From Osedax frankpressi (taxonomy: Eukaryota; Annelida; Polychaeta; Sabellida; Siboglinidae), in contig OZ038313.1 of the NCBI GenBank assembly GCA_964035775.1, forward strand, positions 38,380,016 through 38,444,015: a stretch of 64,000 bases of DNA. Direction: 5' to 3'. Of the stretch, positions 26,891 through 41,563 are shown in pieces. A model generated the notes under the pieces. It was given only the letters and a program-made list of their open reading frames with translations, was not told the DNA's origin and did no database searches. The position numbers and the translations under genes are program-made. The stretch's first letter is position 1, and each line of letters starts with the position of its first letter.

Positions 26891-29654
26891 ATTCTTATAG
26901 ATACTTTTTTTTACCTTCACGCAATATCGAAAATTATTTATTATTTCAATTGTTGCGTTTCTATATAAATACTTACACACATACACACACGCACACATGC
27001 ACACGCGCACACACACACAAACACACACTTGCCAACCTTATCCATTTTTTATCCTAATTTAATATAAACTTATATATCATATCATAACAAATATATATAT
27101 TCGATGTCGAACCATATTCGTATACCTTAATTATAATTTAAGATTTGCGTATTGTTTTGGTTGTGTGAGTTTTTTTAAGATATTAAGATAAATTTGATGC
27201 CAAGATAATTATATTTGCATTATGTTTTTTTTTGGATTTTAGTTTGGGATTAGTTATAGATTTGGGTATTGGTTTGACTGATTGTGCTACTATACACTAA
27301 CACTAATAATCAAATTATGGTCTACTACTAATTACTACTACACTACTTAACTAAATATATAATCGTTAGTGTGTTACATATACTATATATTATATAATGC
27401 AAGGTTTCCGACTTTGTATTGGCATAGTTCCGAGTGGGTTTTTAAAATAAATTTATTAAATTTGATGCTAGGGTATGTTCATATACTATAATTAGAATAT
27501 TTGCATTTAAGTTTTTGGTTGGTATATATAGATTTTTATATATATATATGTTTTTTTAAAAATAAATTTAAATAAATTTAATGTTCATCGTATAATATAA
27601 CGAGCATATCATATCATTTTATGTATGTCATAAATATGTTATATTATATCGATTTCCGATTTGGTTCGCGTAAATTATTTTATTAAATACATCCTCAGAT
27701 TTGTAATATATATAAATTTAACACAGAAATTAATAGTTAAATTATTGATTGCATTCGCAATGTCTTGTCCTAATTTAATATAAACTTATATATCATATCA
27801 TAACAATTAAAACGTACTAGAAAATGTCTTACTAGATTAATAAAGATATAACATGCCTAGAAAATAACTAAAATGTACAAATAAATAACTTATATCCAAT
27901 GATAACTACATAATAAGAATGGTAATCCAATAATATGAAAAGTATTTTACTAATGCATAATATTATTTAAATTTAAATTGTAATTTATATCGATTATATT
28001 GTGGGCATATTGAATACTATACTTTAATAATACTATATAATGTAGTTTTTGACTAGTAAATTGAATAATAAATAGTTATAGAAAATATCTAATATATTAT
28101 ATTAGTATATAACTAGTATACGTATGTCTAATATAATGTCTGCTTTAAATATAACGTGATTAATATTTATATTGTTCTAATTATTTATATAATATATAAA
28201 AATTGCATATACAATGAATTCACAAATAATTATAATTAAATTTCGATATTAAATTTATATTTATTCAAAAAGTTGATGGTTAAAATTAAATAACTGAAAT
28301 GCAAAATCATATAAAAAATGTATTATTGATGTTATAATTAATTATTTGGTAATGAAAACATTATATTTGGAGCATGATTATAATCAAATTATAATTAAAA
28401 ATAATAATTAATGAAAAGAAAAGAAAATAATGATTAGTTTTAATTATATTAAACTAAATTAAAAATATGATCTCTAACTCTAGATGACTTTTTTAAAATA
28501 TAAAATCACAATAATATATATTATAATCATTTTATATTATTAATTTATATATAAGTGAAAATTACAACTTCATACCATTTATGTATTTAAAATAGTATAT
28601 AAGAAAAATGACATTATATACATTATTTTAATATAATGGATATATTTATTAGTATATTTTATAAATAACTAAAATAGAGAGTTATATGTTTACTACTATA
28701 TATTTATATATATATATATATATTATTTTTAAGTTATACATTTATATATAATGTAATTTAAACAACAAATATTATGTGTATTATCAATTATATAAACAAT
28801 ATTTTATATAATAAAAATATTGTTTTGTATTTTCTAATTTCTTTAATATAATAAAAATTAAGAATTTTATTTTCATAATTAATTTATTAATTTTAATCAT
28901 TATTTGATAACAAATCATGTTATGGCTATACATTTTCACCAATAAACAATTAATTATATCATTATAAATAATTTAACTTTTAAAATATTTTATTGGATTT
29001 AAGTTATTTACTAATACACTAAATATGAAATAAATGTATTATTTATTATACATTTATTTATTATTATTTGTATAATTATTATATATTCAATTTTATATAA
29101 ACTTATACTATTTAAATTGTTACCTCAAAAAAAATTATGAATAATTGTATGTTTTAACTGACTTTATATTCACCTTATGTCTAACTATGATACTTAAAAG
29201 TTCATTATTAGATACTAATATCATATATGATATTTACAACTAATATTTAATATTAATAAATTCGTCAAAGAAAGTAAATTATATCTTAATCTGAATGCAT
29301 AATATTCTATATACCCTCTATCCCGGATTCGATATACCGGTATAAATAAAATTAAAAATAACATTATGCATAAATAAATTCCTACACACATTATTAGATT
29401 AACATTCGTATAAGTATCTATCATTGGATTTAAGGTATTTATTTATAAATTGAATTATTTACTACGCATTATTATTTTCCCTTATTAATCGAGTAATTCA
29501 TTTTCTAGTATGTTTTAATTTGTAATATATAATATACTATTATTATAAAATAGAAATATCATTTATTATTAATACTTATTTTTATTATTTAATATATATT
29601 TTTTCAAATTAAAATACAATTCTCATTCATTTAAATTATTATAACCAACATTAT

Positions 29655-30014
29655 TTAGAAATTTATAGATAATGTTGGAATTAAATTGAAAATAATTTCT
29701 TTCTTCACGATCATAGTACTACCGGAATACGCAATTCTATTTAATGCATTATATATTATAGAATCATTTTCTTGAAAGTCGTTATTTCCAGAAGTTACTC
29801 TTTTAGTTATTAAAGAGGTTAGATTTTGTTTTCTTTCGGATTTATTGGCAATAATATAATTTAATGAAACATCATCTACCCTGATGTGGTGTTTTTCACT
29901 AATAATTTTACCATCCATAAGTTCTATAATATTTAAATTACACGAGGTCACATTGATTGGAACTTTATATTTTCTCTTATCGTTGACATTTTTAACAATA
30001 AGTTGTTTTTCCAT
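29655..30014 (-). CDS. Array ORF copy 4, unknown 119-aa protein
   Basis: Intact and the most divergent in the middle (SEKHHIRVDDVSLNYIIANK), starting MEKQLIVKNV. The C-terminal half is unchanged apart from the last residues. Confidence 0.5.
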   Translation of the reverse strand: MEKQLIVKNVNDKRKYKVPINVTSCNLNIIELMDGKIISEKHHIRVDDVSLNYIIANKSERKQNLTSLITKRVTSGNNDFQENDSIIYNALNRIAYSGSTMIVKKEIIFNLIPTLSINF

Positions 30015-30739
30015 ATTATTCTTAAATAATAATCCTTTCTGTCTACAGAAATAGATTATATTGAAAATTTATATTATAATAATATATTTATAAATATTAA
30101 TATTTATAGATACTTACTTTAGTTAATATTTATTCAAATATATTTCTTGAAATATATCTTCACACAAATAAATGAGTAGAATATTCACTTTTTGAGTTTT
30201 ATCAATTTGTATCTCTATCTTATTTTAGTTATGTAGTTTAATATTTACTTAATTATATCAAATATAGTATTTTATAAAATATAATGAAGGTTAAATATTC
30301 TTTAAATTATACATCACTAATATATTTGATATAATGTACAATACTATATAATTAATAACTAACTTTTCAATACTATTTATTTACATTTATTTAAATTTAA
30401 ATAATAAGTATATAAATACGAAATATAACAAAGTAATAATAAATAAATAAAAATAATTTTAAAAAATATTTCTATTTTATTTCAATTCTATCTAAAGAAT
30501 GAAATAATAGAACATTTAATATTTTGAACAAAATAAAATTGTTTAGAAAACAATTTAAATTCGCAGAAAATTTTAATATTAATATGAAATAAATCTATTT
30601 ATAAAATAGTATCAATTTGATACTCCATATTATTAATCAATATCCATCATTATTAATCAATGTTAATATTTTATTTATTATTAGATAATGAATTAGATGA
30701 CGACTACTGACTCTATTGACTACAAATTACTCACTATAT

Positions 30740-31000
30740 TAAAGAAAACTATTACATACGAACAATCGCATGTATTACGACTATCACATAACATTAAATC
30801 CAACAACAGATAACTACGTACATCGGACCTCATCATACTTACGCTACTAACTACTAACTGTAAATACGGCAAAAAAAGATTGACATCAATAGCCTCTTAT
30901 AAATGGAATGTACTTCCTGGGCCATTAGTGTCACCCACCACATAACCAAACAGTTTCAAGCGCAAGCTAAAAAGCTTCCCGTTTAAGTTAAACAAATAAT
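30740..31000 (+). pseudogene. LINE tail remnant, array unit 4
   Basis: Same fragment (reading starts near 30863). The partial fifth unit ends before this point. Confidence 0.5.
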
Positions 31001-32807
31001 TCTTATTGATACTTTTTTTTACACTCACGCAATATCGAAAATTATGTATTATTTCAATTGTTGCGTTTCTATATAAATACTTACACGTATACACACACAT
31101 ACACACACGCACACGCGCATACACACATAAACACAAACACACACTTACCAACCTTATCCATTTTTTTATCCTAATTTAATATAAACTTATATATCATATC
31201 ATAACAAATATATATATTCGATGTCGAACCATATTCGTATACCTTAATTATAATTTTAGATTTGCGTATGGTTTTGGTTGTGTGAGTTTTTTAAGATATT
31301 AAAATAAATTTGATGCCAAGATAATTATATTTGCATTATGTTTTTTTTGGATTTTAGTTTGGGATTAGTTATAGATTTGGGTATTGGTTTGACTGATTGT
31401 GCTACTATACACTAACACTAATAATCAAATTATGGTCTACTACTAATTACTACTACACTACTTAACTAAATATATAATCGTTAGTGTGTTACATATACTA
31501 TATATTATATAATGCAAGGTTTCCGACTGTGTATTGGCATAGTTCCGAGTGGGTTTTTTAAAATAAATTTATTAAATTTGATGCTAGGGTATGTTCATAT
31601 ACTATAATTGGAATATTTGCATTTAAGTTTTTGGTTGGTATATATAGATTTTTATATATATATGTTTTTTTAAAAATAAATTTAAATAAATTTAATGTTC
31701 ATCGTATAATATAACGAGCATACCATATCATTTTATGTATGTTATAAATATGTTATATTATATCGATTTCCGATTTGGTTCGCGTAAATTATTTTATTAA
31801 ATACATCCTCAGATTTGTAATATATATAAATTTATACACAGAAATTAATAGTTAAATTATTGATTGCATTCGCAATGTCTTGTCCTAATTTAATATAAAC
31901 TTATATATCATATCATAACAATTAAAACGTACTAGAAAATGTCTTACTCGATTAATAAAGATATAACATGCCTAGAAAATAACTAAAATGTACAAATAAA
32001 TAACTTATATCCAATGATAACTACATAATAAGAATGGTAATCCAATAATATGAAAAGTATTTTACTAATGCATAATATTATTTATATTTAAATTATAATT
32101 TATTTCGATTATATTGTGGGCATATTGAATACTATACTTTAATAATACTATATAATGTAGTTTTTGACTAGTAAATTGAATAATAAATAGTTATAGAAAA
32201 TATCTAATATATTATATTAGTATATAACTATTATACGTATGTCTACTATAATGTCTGCTATAAACATAACGTGATTAATATTTGTATTGTGCTAATTATT
32301 ATTATAATATATAAAAATTGCATATACAATGAATTCACAAATAATAATAATTAAATTTCGATATTAAATCTATTTTATATTTATTCATAAAGTTGATGGT
32401 TAAATAACTTAAATGCAAAATGATATAAAAAAATGTATTATTGATGTTATTATTAATTATTTGATAATGAAATCATTATATTTGGAGCATGATTATAATC
32501 AATTTATAATTAAAAATAATAAATAATTAATGAAAAGAAAATAATGATTAGTTTTAATTATATTAAACTAAATTAAAAATAGGATCTCTAACTCTAGATG
32601 ACTTTTTAAAAATATAAAATCACAATAATAGATATTAGAATCATTATATATTATTAATTCATATATAAACGAAAATTACAACTTCATACCATTTATGTTT
32701 TTAGAATAGTATATAAATAAAACGACATTATATACATTATTTTAATATAATGGATATATTTATTAGTATATTTTATAAATAACTAAAATAGAGAGATATA
32801 TGTTTAC

Positions 32808-32855
<48 letters not shown>

Positions 32856-33782
32856 TTAAAATTATACCTGTTTATATAATGTAATTTAAACAACAACTAT
32901 TATGGGTATTATCAATTATATAAACAATATTTTATATAATAAAAATATTGCTTTGTATTTTATAATTTCTTTAATATAATAAAAATTAATAATTTTATTT
33001 TCATAATTAATTTATTAATTTTAATCATTATTTGATTATAAATCATAATATGGATATACATTTTCACCAATAAGCAATTAATTATAACATCATAAATAAT
33101 TTAACTTTTAAAATAGTTTATTAGATTTAAGTTATTTACTAATACACTAAATATGAAATAAATTTATTATTTATTATACATTTATTTATTATTATTATAT
33201 ATTCAATTTTATATAAACTGTATACTAATAAAATTGTTACCTCAATAAAAATTATGAATAATTGTATGTTTTAACTGACTTTGTATTCAACTTATATCTA
33301 ACTATGATACTTAAAAGTATTATTACTAGATATTAGATATTAGATATTTACAACTAATATTTAATATTAATAAATTCGTCAAAGAAAGTAAATTATATCT
33401 TAATCTGAATGCATAATATTCTATATACCCTCTATCCCGGATTCGATATACCGGTATAAATAAAAATTAAAATTAAAATAACATTATGAATAAATAAATT
33501 CCTACACACATTATTAGATTAACATTCGTATAAATATCTATCATTGGATTTAAGTTATTTATTTATAAATTTTAATTATTTACTACGCATTAGTATTTTC
33601 CCTTATTAATCGACTAATTCATTTTCTAGTATGTTTTAATTAGTAATATATAATATACTATTATCATATATTATAAAATAGAAATATCATTTATTATTAA
33701 TATTTATTTTTATTATTTAATATATTTTTTTCCAAATTTTAATACAATTCTCATTCATTTAAATTATTATAACCAACATTAT

Positions 33783-34142
33783 TTAGAAATTTAGAGATAA
33801 TGTTGGAATTAAATTGAATATAATTTCTTTCTTCACGATCATAGTACTACCGGAATACGCAATTCTATTTAATGCATTATATATTATAGAATCATTTTCT
33901 TGAAAGTCGTTATTTCCAGAAGTTACTCTTTTAGTTATTAAAGAGGTTAGATTTTGTTTTCTTTCGGATTTGTTGGCAATAATATAATTAAATGAACCAT
34001 TATCTACCCTAATGTGGTATTTTTCACTAATAATTTTACCATCCATAAGTTCTATAATTTTTAAATTACACGAGGTCACATTGATTGGAACTTTATCTTT
34101 TCTCTTATCGTTGACATATTTAACAATAAGTTGTTTGTCCAT
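33783..34142 (-). CDS. Array ORF copy 5, unknown 119-aa protein
   Basis: Intact, in the partial terminal unit. The 5' splice donor and acceptor are retained upstream (donor near 34245). The array breaks off about 640 bp beyond the start codon, so any promoter farther upstream differs from that of the other copies. Confidence 0.5.
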   Translation of the reverse strand: MDKQLIVKYVNDKRKDKVPINVTSCNLKIIELMDGKIISEKYHIRVDNGSFNYIIANKSERKQNLTSLITKRVTSGNNDFQENDSIIYNALNRIAYSGSTMIVKKEIIFNLIPTLSLNF

Positions 34143-34786
34143 GGTATTCTTAAATAATAATCCTTCCTGTCTACAGAAATAGATTATATTGAAAATTTAT
34201 ATTATAATAATATATTTATAAATCATAATATTTATAAATACTTACTTTAGTTGATATCTATTCGAATATATTTCTTGGAATATATCTTCACACAAATAAA
34301 TAAGTATAATATTCACTTTTTGAGTTTTATCAATTTGTATCTCTTTATTTTAGTTCTATAGTTTAATATTTACTTAATTATATCAAATATAGTATATTAT
34401 AAAATATAATTAAGGTTAAATATTCTTTAAATTATACATCAATAAAATATTTGATATAATGTACAATACTATATAATTAGTAACTAACTTTTCAATTCTG
34501 TTTATTCCAATTTATTTAAATTTAAATACTAAATATATAAATACGAAATATAACAAAGTAATAATAAATAAATAACAATAATTTAAAAAAATATTTCTAT
34601 TTTATTTCAATTCCATCTAAAGAATGAAATAATAGAACATTTAATATTTTGAACAAAATAAAATTGTTTAGAAAAAAATTTAAATTCGCAGAAAATTTTA
34701 ATATTAATATGAAATAAATCGATTTATAAAATAGTATCAATTTGAAACTCCATATTATTAAACTCCATATTATTAATGTTAATATT

Positions 34787-36598
34787 TTTCGTTGATTATT
34801 AAATAATTTATAATTTAATTATAACCTTAATAATGATAATATGTTATACCAACCATAACATTGTACAACAACGTTGGCCATATTGAGTTACAATAAATAT
34901 AAACACTTTTAAATTTCGCAATTAATTTATAATGAATACAATTATTTGTATATATTAATATATATTATTATTTATAACAGTTATAATATTTAAACATAAA
35001 TATAATATATTCTGACATAAATTACAAAACTGTGTATTCTATTAAAAGCTGAATTTATAGATATAGCTATAGATTTAGTATTTGAAAATTTATTTTATTT
35101 GTTTTATTTTAGTCATGAAATGATTGTGGTAAGTCAAATTTAACATTGATTATATAGGTATTAATATGCTGAATTATTTCAGATAATGTATTCTACTCGA
35201 ATATTATTGTTCTAAAATTTAATATAAATAAAAAAAGATTCTTTAGATCTACATATAATAAATGCCTCACTGTGTAGATTAATCAGCCCATATAAGTTGT
35301 TTTTATCCATTAGTTGCCATTTTGTCAGAATATTTTGTATTTCAACTTTGCACTCAAAATAATCAATGTGTGTTTGCAATTTCCTTACTATAAAGTTAGT
35401 AATATATAACTTAATATCTATTTTTATATTACTGCATTGCTATTTGAATGTCTAGCATATTAATGTATAACTAAAGGTTATATAAATATATGCATACATA
35501 TATTTATGTAAAACCTGTGTATAAATATTTAATATAAATATTATGATTATAATTAAAATAAGTATTTATAATTATTAATATTTCTTAGATTATTTGAAAT
35601 TGCCTTATATTATTATTCGAAGAATATTGTTAATAAATATTTATATTAATCTATTATAAACCTACATAAAGAAATAATATGTAATGAAAATACGTGAAGA
35701 TGTATAAACCTACACAATCTGTTATGTAGAGAATTACACATTTATATATGTATTAATATTTAAGTCTTCAACTACTTTTTAGATCACATATGAATCCAAT
35801 AAATCCCGTTTTACGTGGAGCTAAACAAATTGACATTCCACGAATATAAATAAATTCCATCGAATACTTATGCACCTTTTTAAATCTTGGTTTACAAACA
35901 AACTGTTTAGTTAATTTAAATATTATTGTAACTTTTTCAATATTAATTTTAACTCACCAAATGGGTTCTTCAGAAATGTTCGAATATTTAATTTATAAAA
36001 TACTGAATCAATCATTAATAGTATAAAATTCAATTGTTTTTACATTAATAATGGCATAGGGATATTTAATAACATCTTTCATATAAGTTAGCACATCAGC
36101 TACGTTTTAGCCAAAAAGTTGAGCTGCTTGTTTAACTTAAAATATGAACTTTTATATATATTATATGTATCCCTATATTACTAATTATATGGAATTCTTA
36201 TATAATTAGATATAAGTATCCAATTATATCATTTGATATTTAAAATTAATATGATAATCAGTTAATTTATTTCTAAGATTCAGTTAATTTTTCTTTTCAT
36301 ACAAATGGACTAAATCAAAATATGGCCAACTTATCATTTGCCCAATAATGTTCATATTTAATTAGTACATTATGTATTATGTTAAGTATTACAATATATC
36401 CATTTTTAATGTCTTTATGTGAATATAGTGCTACTTTAATTAATTTCAACAGATGACATGTGTCTAATAGTAATATAAATATTTGATAATAGATATTAGA
36501 AAAATTATTTATTTAAGGAAAGCTTATATTTTCTCCACGTTATTGCTTGTCCATCACATGTTACAATAATAACTTCTACATTAGCTTATATATAAACC

Positions 36599-36659
<61 letters not shown>

Positions 36660-36815
36660 AATATAATTATATATAAGTTATATTTGCTAACTTTTACAAT
36701 CTTACTCATTCTGGGTGTTTATGTGTTTTTTACAAAAAATACGCGATATATTATAATGCATCATACCATTTAAAAGTAAGGAATTATAAAAAATATATAA
36801 ATTAAAAATAACAGT
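34787..36815. other. AT-rich spacer right of the array
   Basis: No exon is recognised. Contains a TA/TACA microsatellite at about 36597-36656. Confidence 0.55.
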
Positions 36816-39660
36816 AACGATAAATTGAGGTCATTGCTCGTAGCTTTGATTTAAATTGGCGATGGCGATATATTCACAACTCAGATGATTGATATATATA
36901 TATTTAGCTGTAATAAAGACGTTCTTTTTGCTAATTAATTCTCTATATTTATTAGACTTTTTTAATAGATTATTCGACTGATCCGACAATATCCCGCTAT
37001 CCTAACGACACTATTTAGACAATCATAATAGGTTAAATACAAAGGACTCCTAGATACGATACTATCTAATAATCAGACAAATTACTTACTGGTCTGGCTG
37101 GGCAAAAAAGAACAAACAGTTTTTTACAGCGACGACACTATGGATCATATTATGTAGCCATCGGTGTTAATCTAGGTCAAGCTGACCCCGATGTCGAATA
37201 AAAGATATAGACTGGGGGTACGATTTTAAAAATTCACGCTGATGAAATAATGTCATCATATATGGAAATATGTGAAATTTCCATTAAGCGATACATAGAA
37301 GCCGATGACTAGACAACCTACACAATAGTGTACGGGTTAATATCAGATGAGTCACTTCACATATTTGTAAACAAATAGACTCTATAGACCGCGACCTCGA
37401 TATCAAGAAATATATTCGACTATATATATATATATATATACCTATATTATACTCTTTTATATATAAACCTAAAAGCAGATCTAGCAGGTAGCTGGAAGAT
37501 AGTCACCAACAGATTAACTCCTGCGACGTCTTATAAACCAATCATATGGACATGCAAGAAGCAGTTTGTTATAATTCCAGCCAGGCTGTCGGAATGCAAT
37601 GTAGCTTCTGCTGTAAATGTAACAACTATCGGCAATCTGGAGATCAATACATAGTCAATGCAATGTAGGAAAAATGAAGCATTATCATCTTTCACTAAAA
37701 ACCATAGGTGGTAATGGCGCATAGGTAAATTTAACACCATATGTTATATAATACTATAACTACCCAACAGTTATTATAAAGCATATACCAACATATGTTC
37801 TATCATTGGCATTCATTAATGTCGATACCTTTCATTAACGTACTCCACTGATAGGTTATCACTACATCGCAAATATATCCAACTCCTTAATCTCTAACAC
37901 ATAATCTCACTATGATCAAAATACCTTCGTGTGTTTATTTATTGGTAGTTGATTTAAGTACCGCTATACTTAAACTATACTGCGATAGACAGCAGAATAC
38001 CATCTAATTATTAGAGAATAGCTTGCCGAAGAAATGATCCATGCATAGGAACCAGCCGCCTATGTGTCGAACTTAAAGTCTAACAGGAAAAGCTCAGTAG
38101 AAATTAAGCTATGCCCGTGTCCAAAATATCTGAACATATGTAAATTATCTTAATACATAATATGAACATTTAATTTATATTACGCCCCATGCCTTAACGG
38201 TAACCATGTAAGAAGAAAAGTACCCATAACAGCTATTATGGCGGTACGTTGTATTTAGGATGTTAGCTCAGGAGATATTGCAGGTATCCTCAGCACGTTC
38301 AACAGTCCATATATGGATCTAAAATAAGAGTAACTCCAACACGGAAAATTTCACAAACATATCAATGGCCATACTTTATCCGTCAGATTAAAAGAATCTG
38401 ATTTCGCATTCATAAGAAAAAACGACTACCTAACTCCGCTGCAACATATTTACTTTGGACAATACAAAGTGAGTGAACGCTATCCGGAATATTTTACAAT
38501 ATTAACTAACGGACGACGTCCGTTAGTTAATATATCCATTTATGTCCGTCGGAGGTAAAATAGTAGATATCCACCTAGCGACGTCCGTGCAAAATTAGTG
38601 GCTGTGAAAAATGGGTTATAGGTTATAACTTATAGCATTGAAAATGGGATATTTTATATTATCGTATACTGTTAACTACAATATATTGATCTATATGTGT
38701 CCCATAAGGGTATATAAACTATTTATAAGTTTGTGGAAGCATACTTAAAATATAACATACTTAAGCATAATTAAATCTATATATCATTATGAATATTATC
38801 CATTACCCCACATAAAATAAAATGGTCTGATGTTCTAGGTGTCAATCAGATAAATATCAATATGTCAATCATAATAGATACACATTAAAAACTCGATTGT
38901 TTACAAATAGCTTATCAGATCTATAATATCTGATTCTTTGACATATCTGATCTGTAATATTAAAGTACCCAGTACACTGGGGTATAAAGAGTGTTTTGAT
39001 TGTATATAATATAAAATACTTTAATACTATTTTAAATAAATCTGCAATCTATAATTTTAATGTTTAATCCAAATATAAATGAAAGAAATTGCGTTAATTT
39101 GGGTTATTCTCGGCGATACTACCGACTGTAAATGTAATATATCGTTACTTTTTATACATTCAAATTTACTGGAGTAATGCTATGGTGTTTATTAACGTAT
39201 TATAAGTGTTCATAGTGAAGGATGAAATATTATAATCTAAATATTTGAATTTTAAGCTAGATACGCCCGTATAATATCTATTATCCTGCCCACTTTTCAT
39301 TTGTATAATGTTATATGTATTGAATATAGCTAAAAAATATATTGTAACATATAATGCTATACAAATGTATTACTAGTTATATTTTGGTAATTTGGCATTT
39401 AAAATAATTTATTTATAAATGTATACAGTGAAATTACAGATGATTTCACGTGAAATGACCCACTCTGCACCGTAACTCGTGTTGCACATACAACCGACTC
39501 ATAGTAGCATTTCTGACAGATAACGGTAAGCTGTCACATATCATCAAAAGAGTACGATCTCCAATAACGCGTACAATACTGGGGTGGGGGGGGTCATTTG
39601 GACATCTTACCTTACCTATCTACATATTACATAACACCATGCGCTTATCAGCAATTGAAT
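36816..39660. other. Unassigned block of higher complexity and higher G+C
   Basis: Base composition is visibly less AT-biased than on either side, and several short open stretches exist on both strands (for instance 37531-37740 on -), yet none shows a family signature I can name and all are interrupted. It contains a perfect 35-bp palindrome and a G-run near 39583-39592. A decayed mobile element or an old gene remnant are both possible; I make no family call. Confidence 0.4.
38499..38533. repeat. Perfect 35-bp palindrome
   Basis: Arms of 17 bp (ATATTAACTAACGGACG and its reverse complement) flank one central A. Confidence 0.9.
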
Positions 39661-41332
39661 TAACTTGCACACTGTACTACGTTATGCTCTTACATAATTA
39701 TATCAGAAATTGTTAAAGTCACGCAAATTCCCAATCATCTTCTTGGTATATTTATAATTTGCTAATACATTTACGTTTTTGATTAAACATATTTTGTAGT
39801 TAATAGTATCAAGACAATACTACGCTAACGACATTATATATTAGACATGAGCTTTAAATAGATTACATTATAAACTAATTTAATCATTTTGTAGAATGAA
39901 CCCACGTTTAAAATACTGTTCAATAGAGGATTGACTTTCAATCAAAAGTTTAATTATGTACAAAATTCAAGGTAAAAAGTTAAAAATATAACTGTGACAT
40001 ATTAGTAATTATAACTTCTTTTTGATAATGTTTATACTAAGATTTATAAAAATATATCTTCTCTATTATCATTAATTAAAAATACGTGTTATAAACCAAT
40101 AAGATAAATGAATATTAACTAAATATCCCTACCATATATTAGATAATTAAGATAGTCTTGACCATATAAAATGTATATATTAAAGATAAAATCACATCAA
40201 TATGATAAGACTATAACATCCAAAAGACAATAAATATTAAGTTCTAGAATTACTAAAAATTAATAAAATAGAGAAGTCAAATTAGTATAACATTTAAAAT
40301 GTATAAGATTATATGTATATGAATAGATAAAGATACGTTCTACAAATATATAAATAAATGCATATTGCATAAATTGTTAATTTGACCATATTTGGTCAAT
40401 ATACTGCAGTATATGAAACTAAAAGTTCCTAATAATTGTCCTATATAAATCAAATTATATTATTCATTATAAAGTATAGATAGATAAAATATATTTAAAC
40501 ATTATTAATGTACAAGAACACATGCAAAACTCACATTTCCCCGTAGTTTATTAAATTATGATTTGGGTACTTGATATATTGAAATACATTTTTTAAACAG
40601 CTTTTACAAATATAATTTTCTCAAATTATTCATAGTTTATTATATAATATCATATAATTATTAATTTGATATATTCTAAAATGATTTATGTAAACCTATA
40701 TAGAAGCTTATGTTTATAAAGCTCATTCATAGGAACCTGAACAACACGTCCTATATAGAATCTTATAAATGATTAGTTGTAAATGAGTTACTATGAACAA
40801 TATATACAAATACTTTATTACACGGTATATGCTATATTTAACTATATAAATGTAATTATTATAATTATTGCTGAAATAAATAAAATTAATATATTAATTA
40901 TCATTGTTTTTATTATATTATTAAAATATTAATTACACTAATTTACAATAACATTGCTTATAAAATATATAATTATGTAATATTCATTATTTATACAATA
41001 TACTATTATATAATACTATATATTGATAAATAAACATGCCCTTTAAATTATTAATAACATGATAAATTGGAGTTAAATAAACATTTAAGTGAGACATTTT
41101 GTAGAGATGTTCAATGATTTATCAATCAACTCTAAACCAACTTGAAATATTTCCATACATATCACATGTTTTTCTTATTAATTTAAATGTGAAATTAATA
41201 AATTATAGACGTATTATTAAGAATTAGAGATTTGTTTTAAGAGACGTTCGATGTTTCTACAATGACTACCGCAGCCAACAGCCAGACGCGTTCCGTTTAT
41301 ATAGCGACGCCGTCACCATAGTTACGGCGAGT
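39661..41332. other. Spacer and 3' flank of CFAP61
   Basis: AT-rich. The first roughly 100 bp left of the CFAP61 stop keep exon-like G+C and are presumably 3' UTR. No unambiguous AATAAA was seen on the - strand near the stop. Confidence 0.5.
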
Positions 41333-41563
41333 TCACACCATTCCCGGCTTGGCGTACATCGGCACGTGATAACTGTTATAGTTCAGGAAGCTGAGCAGTC
41401 GAATCTCGACGGCTTTCTTCGTTCCGCGTTGTTCGTACTCCACCCGCAGGGTGGCGCGTTGTTCCTCGGTGAGACGCTGGTCGTCGGAAGATAGCATCCC
41501 GCGAATGATGTCCTCCAGCGAACGGGAACCGTCGGAGGATTCGCTCAACAGGAGTTCGCGAAT
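41333..41563 (-). CDS. CFAP61: CFAP61 exon 23 (last)
   Basis: Begins IRELLLSESSDGSRSLEDII and ends NYNSYHVPMYAKPGMV followed by TGA at 41335-41333. The C-terminal peptide is the most diagnostic match to vertebrate CFAP61. Confidence 0.94.
   Translation of the reverse strand: MRELLLSESSDGSRSLEDIIRGMLSSDDQRLTEEQRATLRVEYEQRGTKKAVEIRLLSFLNYNSYHVPMYAKPGMV

Larger units (their letters stand above)
16381..34786. repeat. 4.1-kb tandem segmental array, four full units plus a partial fifth
   Basis: A common anchor (TAATTTAAAC) recurs at 16381, 20528, 24657, 28754 and 32882, giving units of 4147, 4129, 4097 and 4128 bp and a last partial of about 1.9 kb ending near 34786. Units are very similar with small indels. 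Each carries, in order, a GC-richer island (TCTATCCCGGATTCGATATA) and a - strand ORF of 119-120 codons with an upstream splice donor/acceptor pair. Each of the four full units continues with a LINE 3' tail, a CA microsatellite and two 39-bp direct repeats. Unit length does not match any element I know. Confidence 0.93.

Noticed and set aside
37531-37740. 69-codon - strand frame in the GC-richer block
   Set aside because: No start context, splice sites or family similarity.
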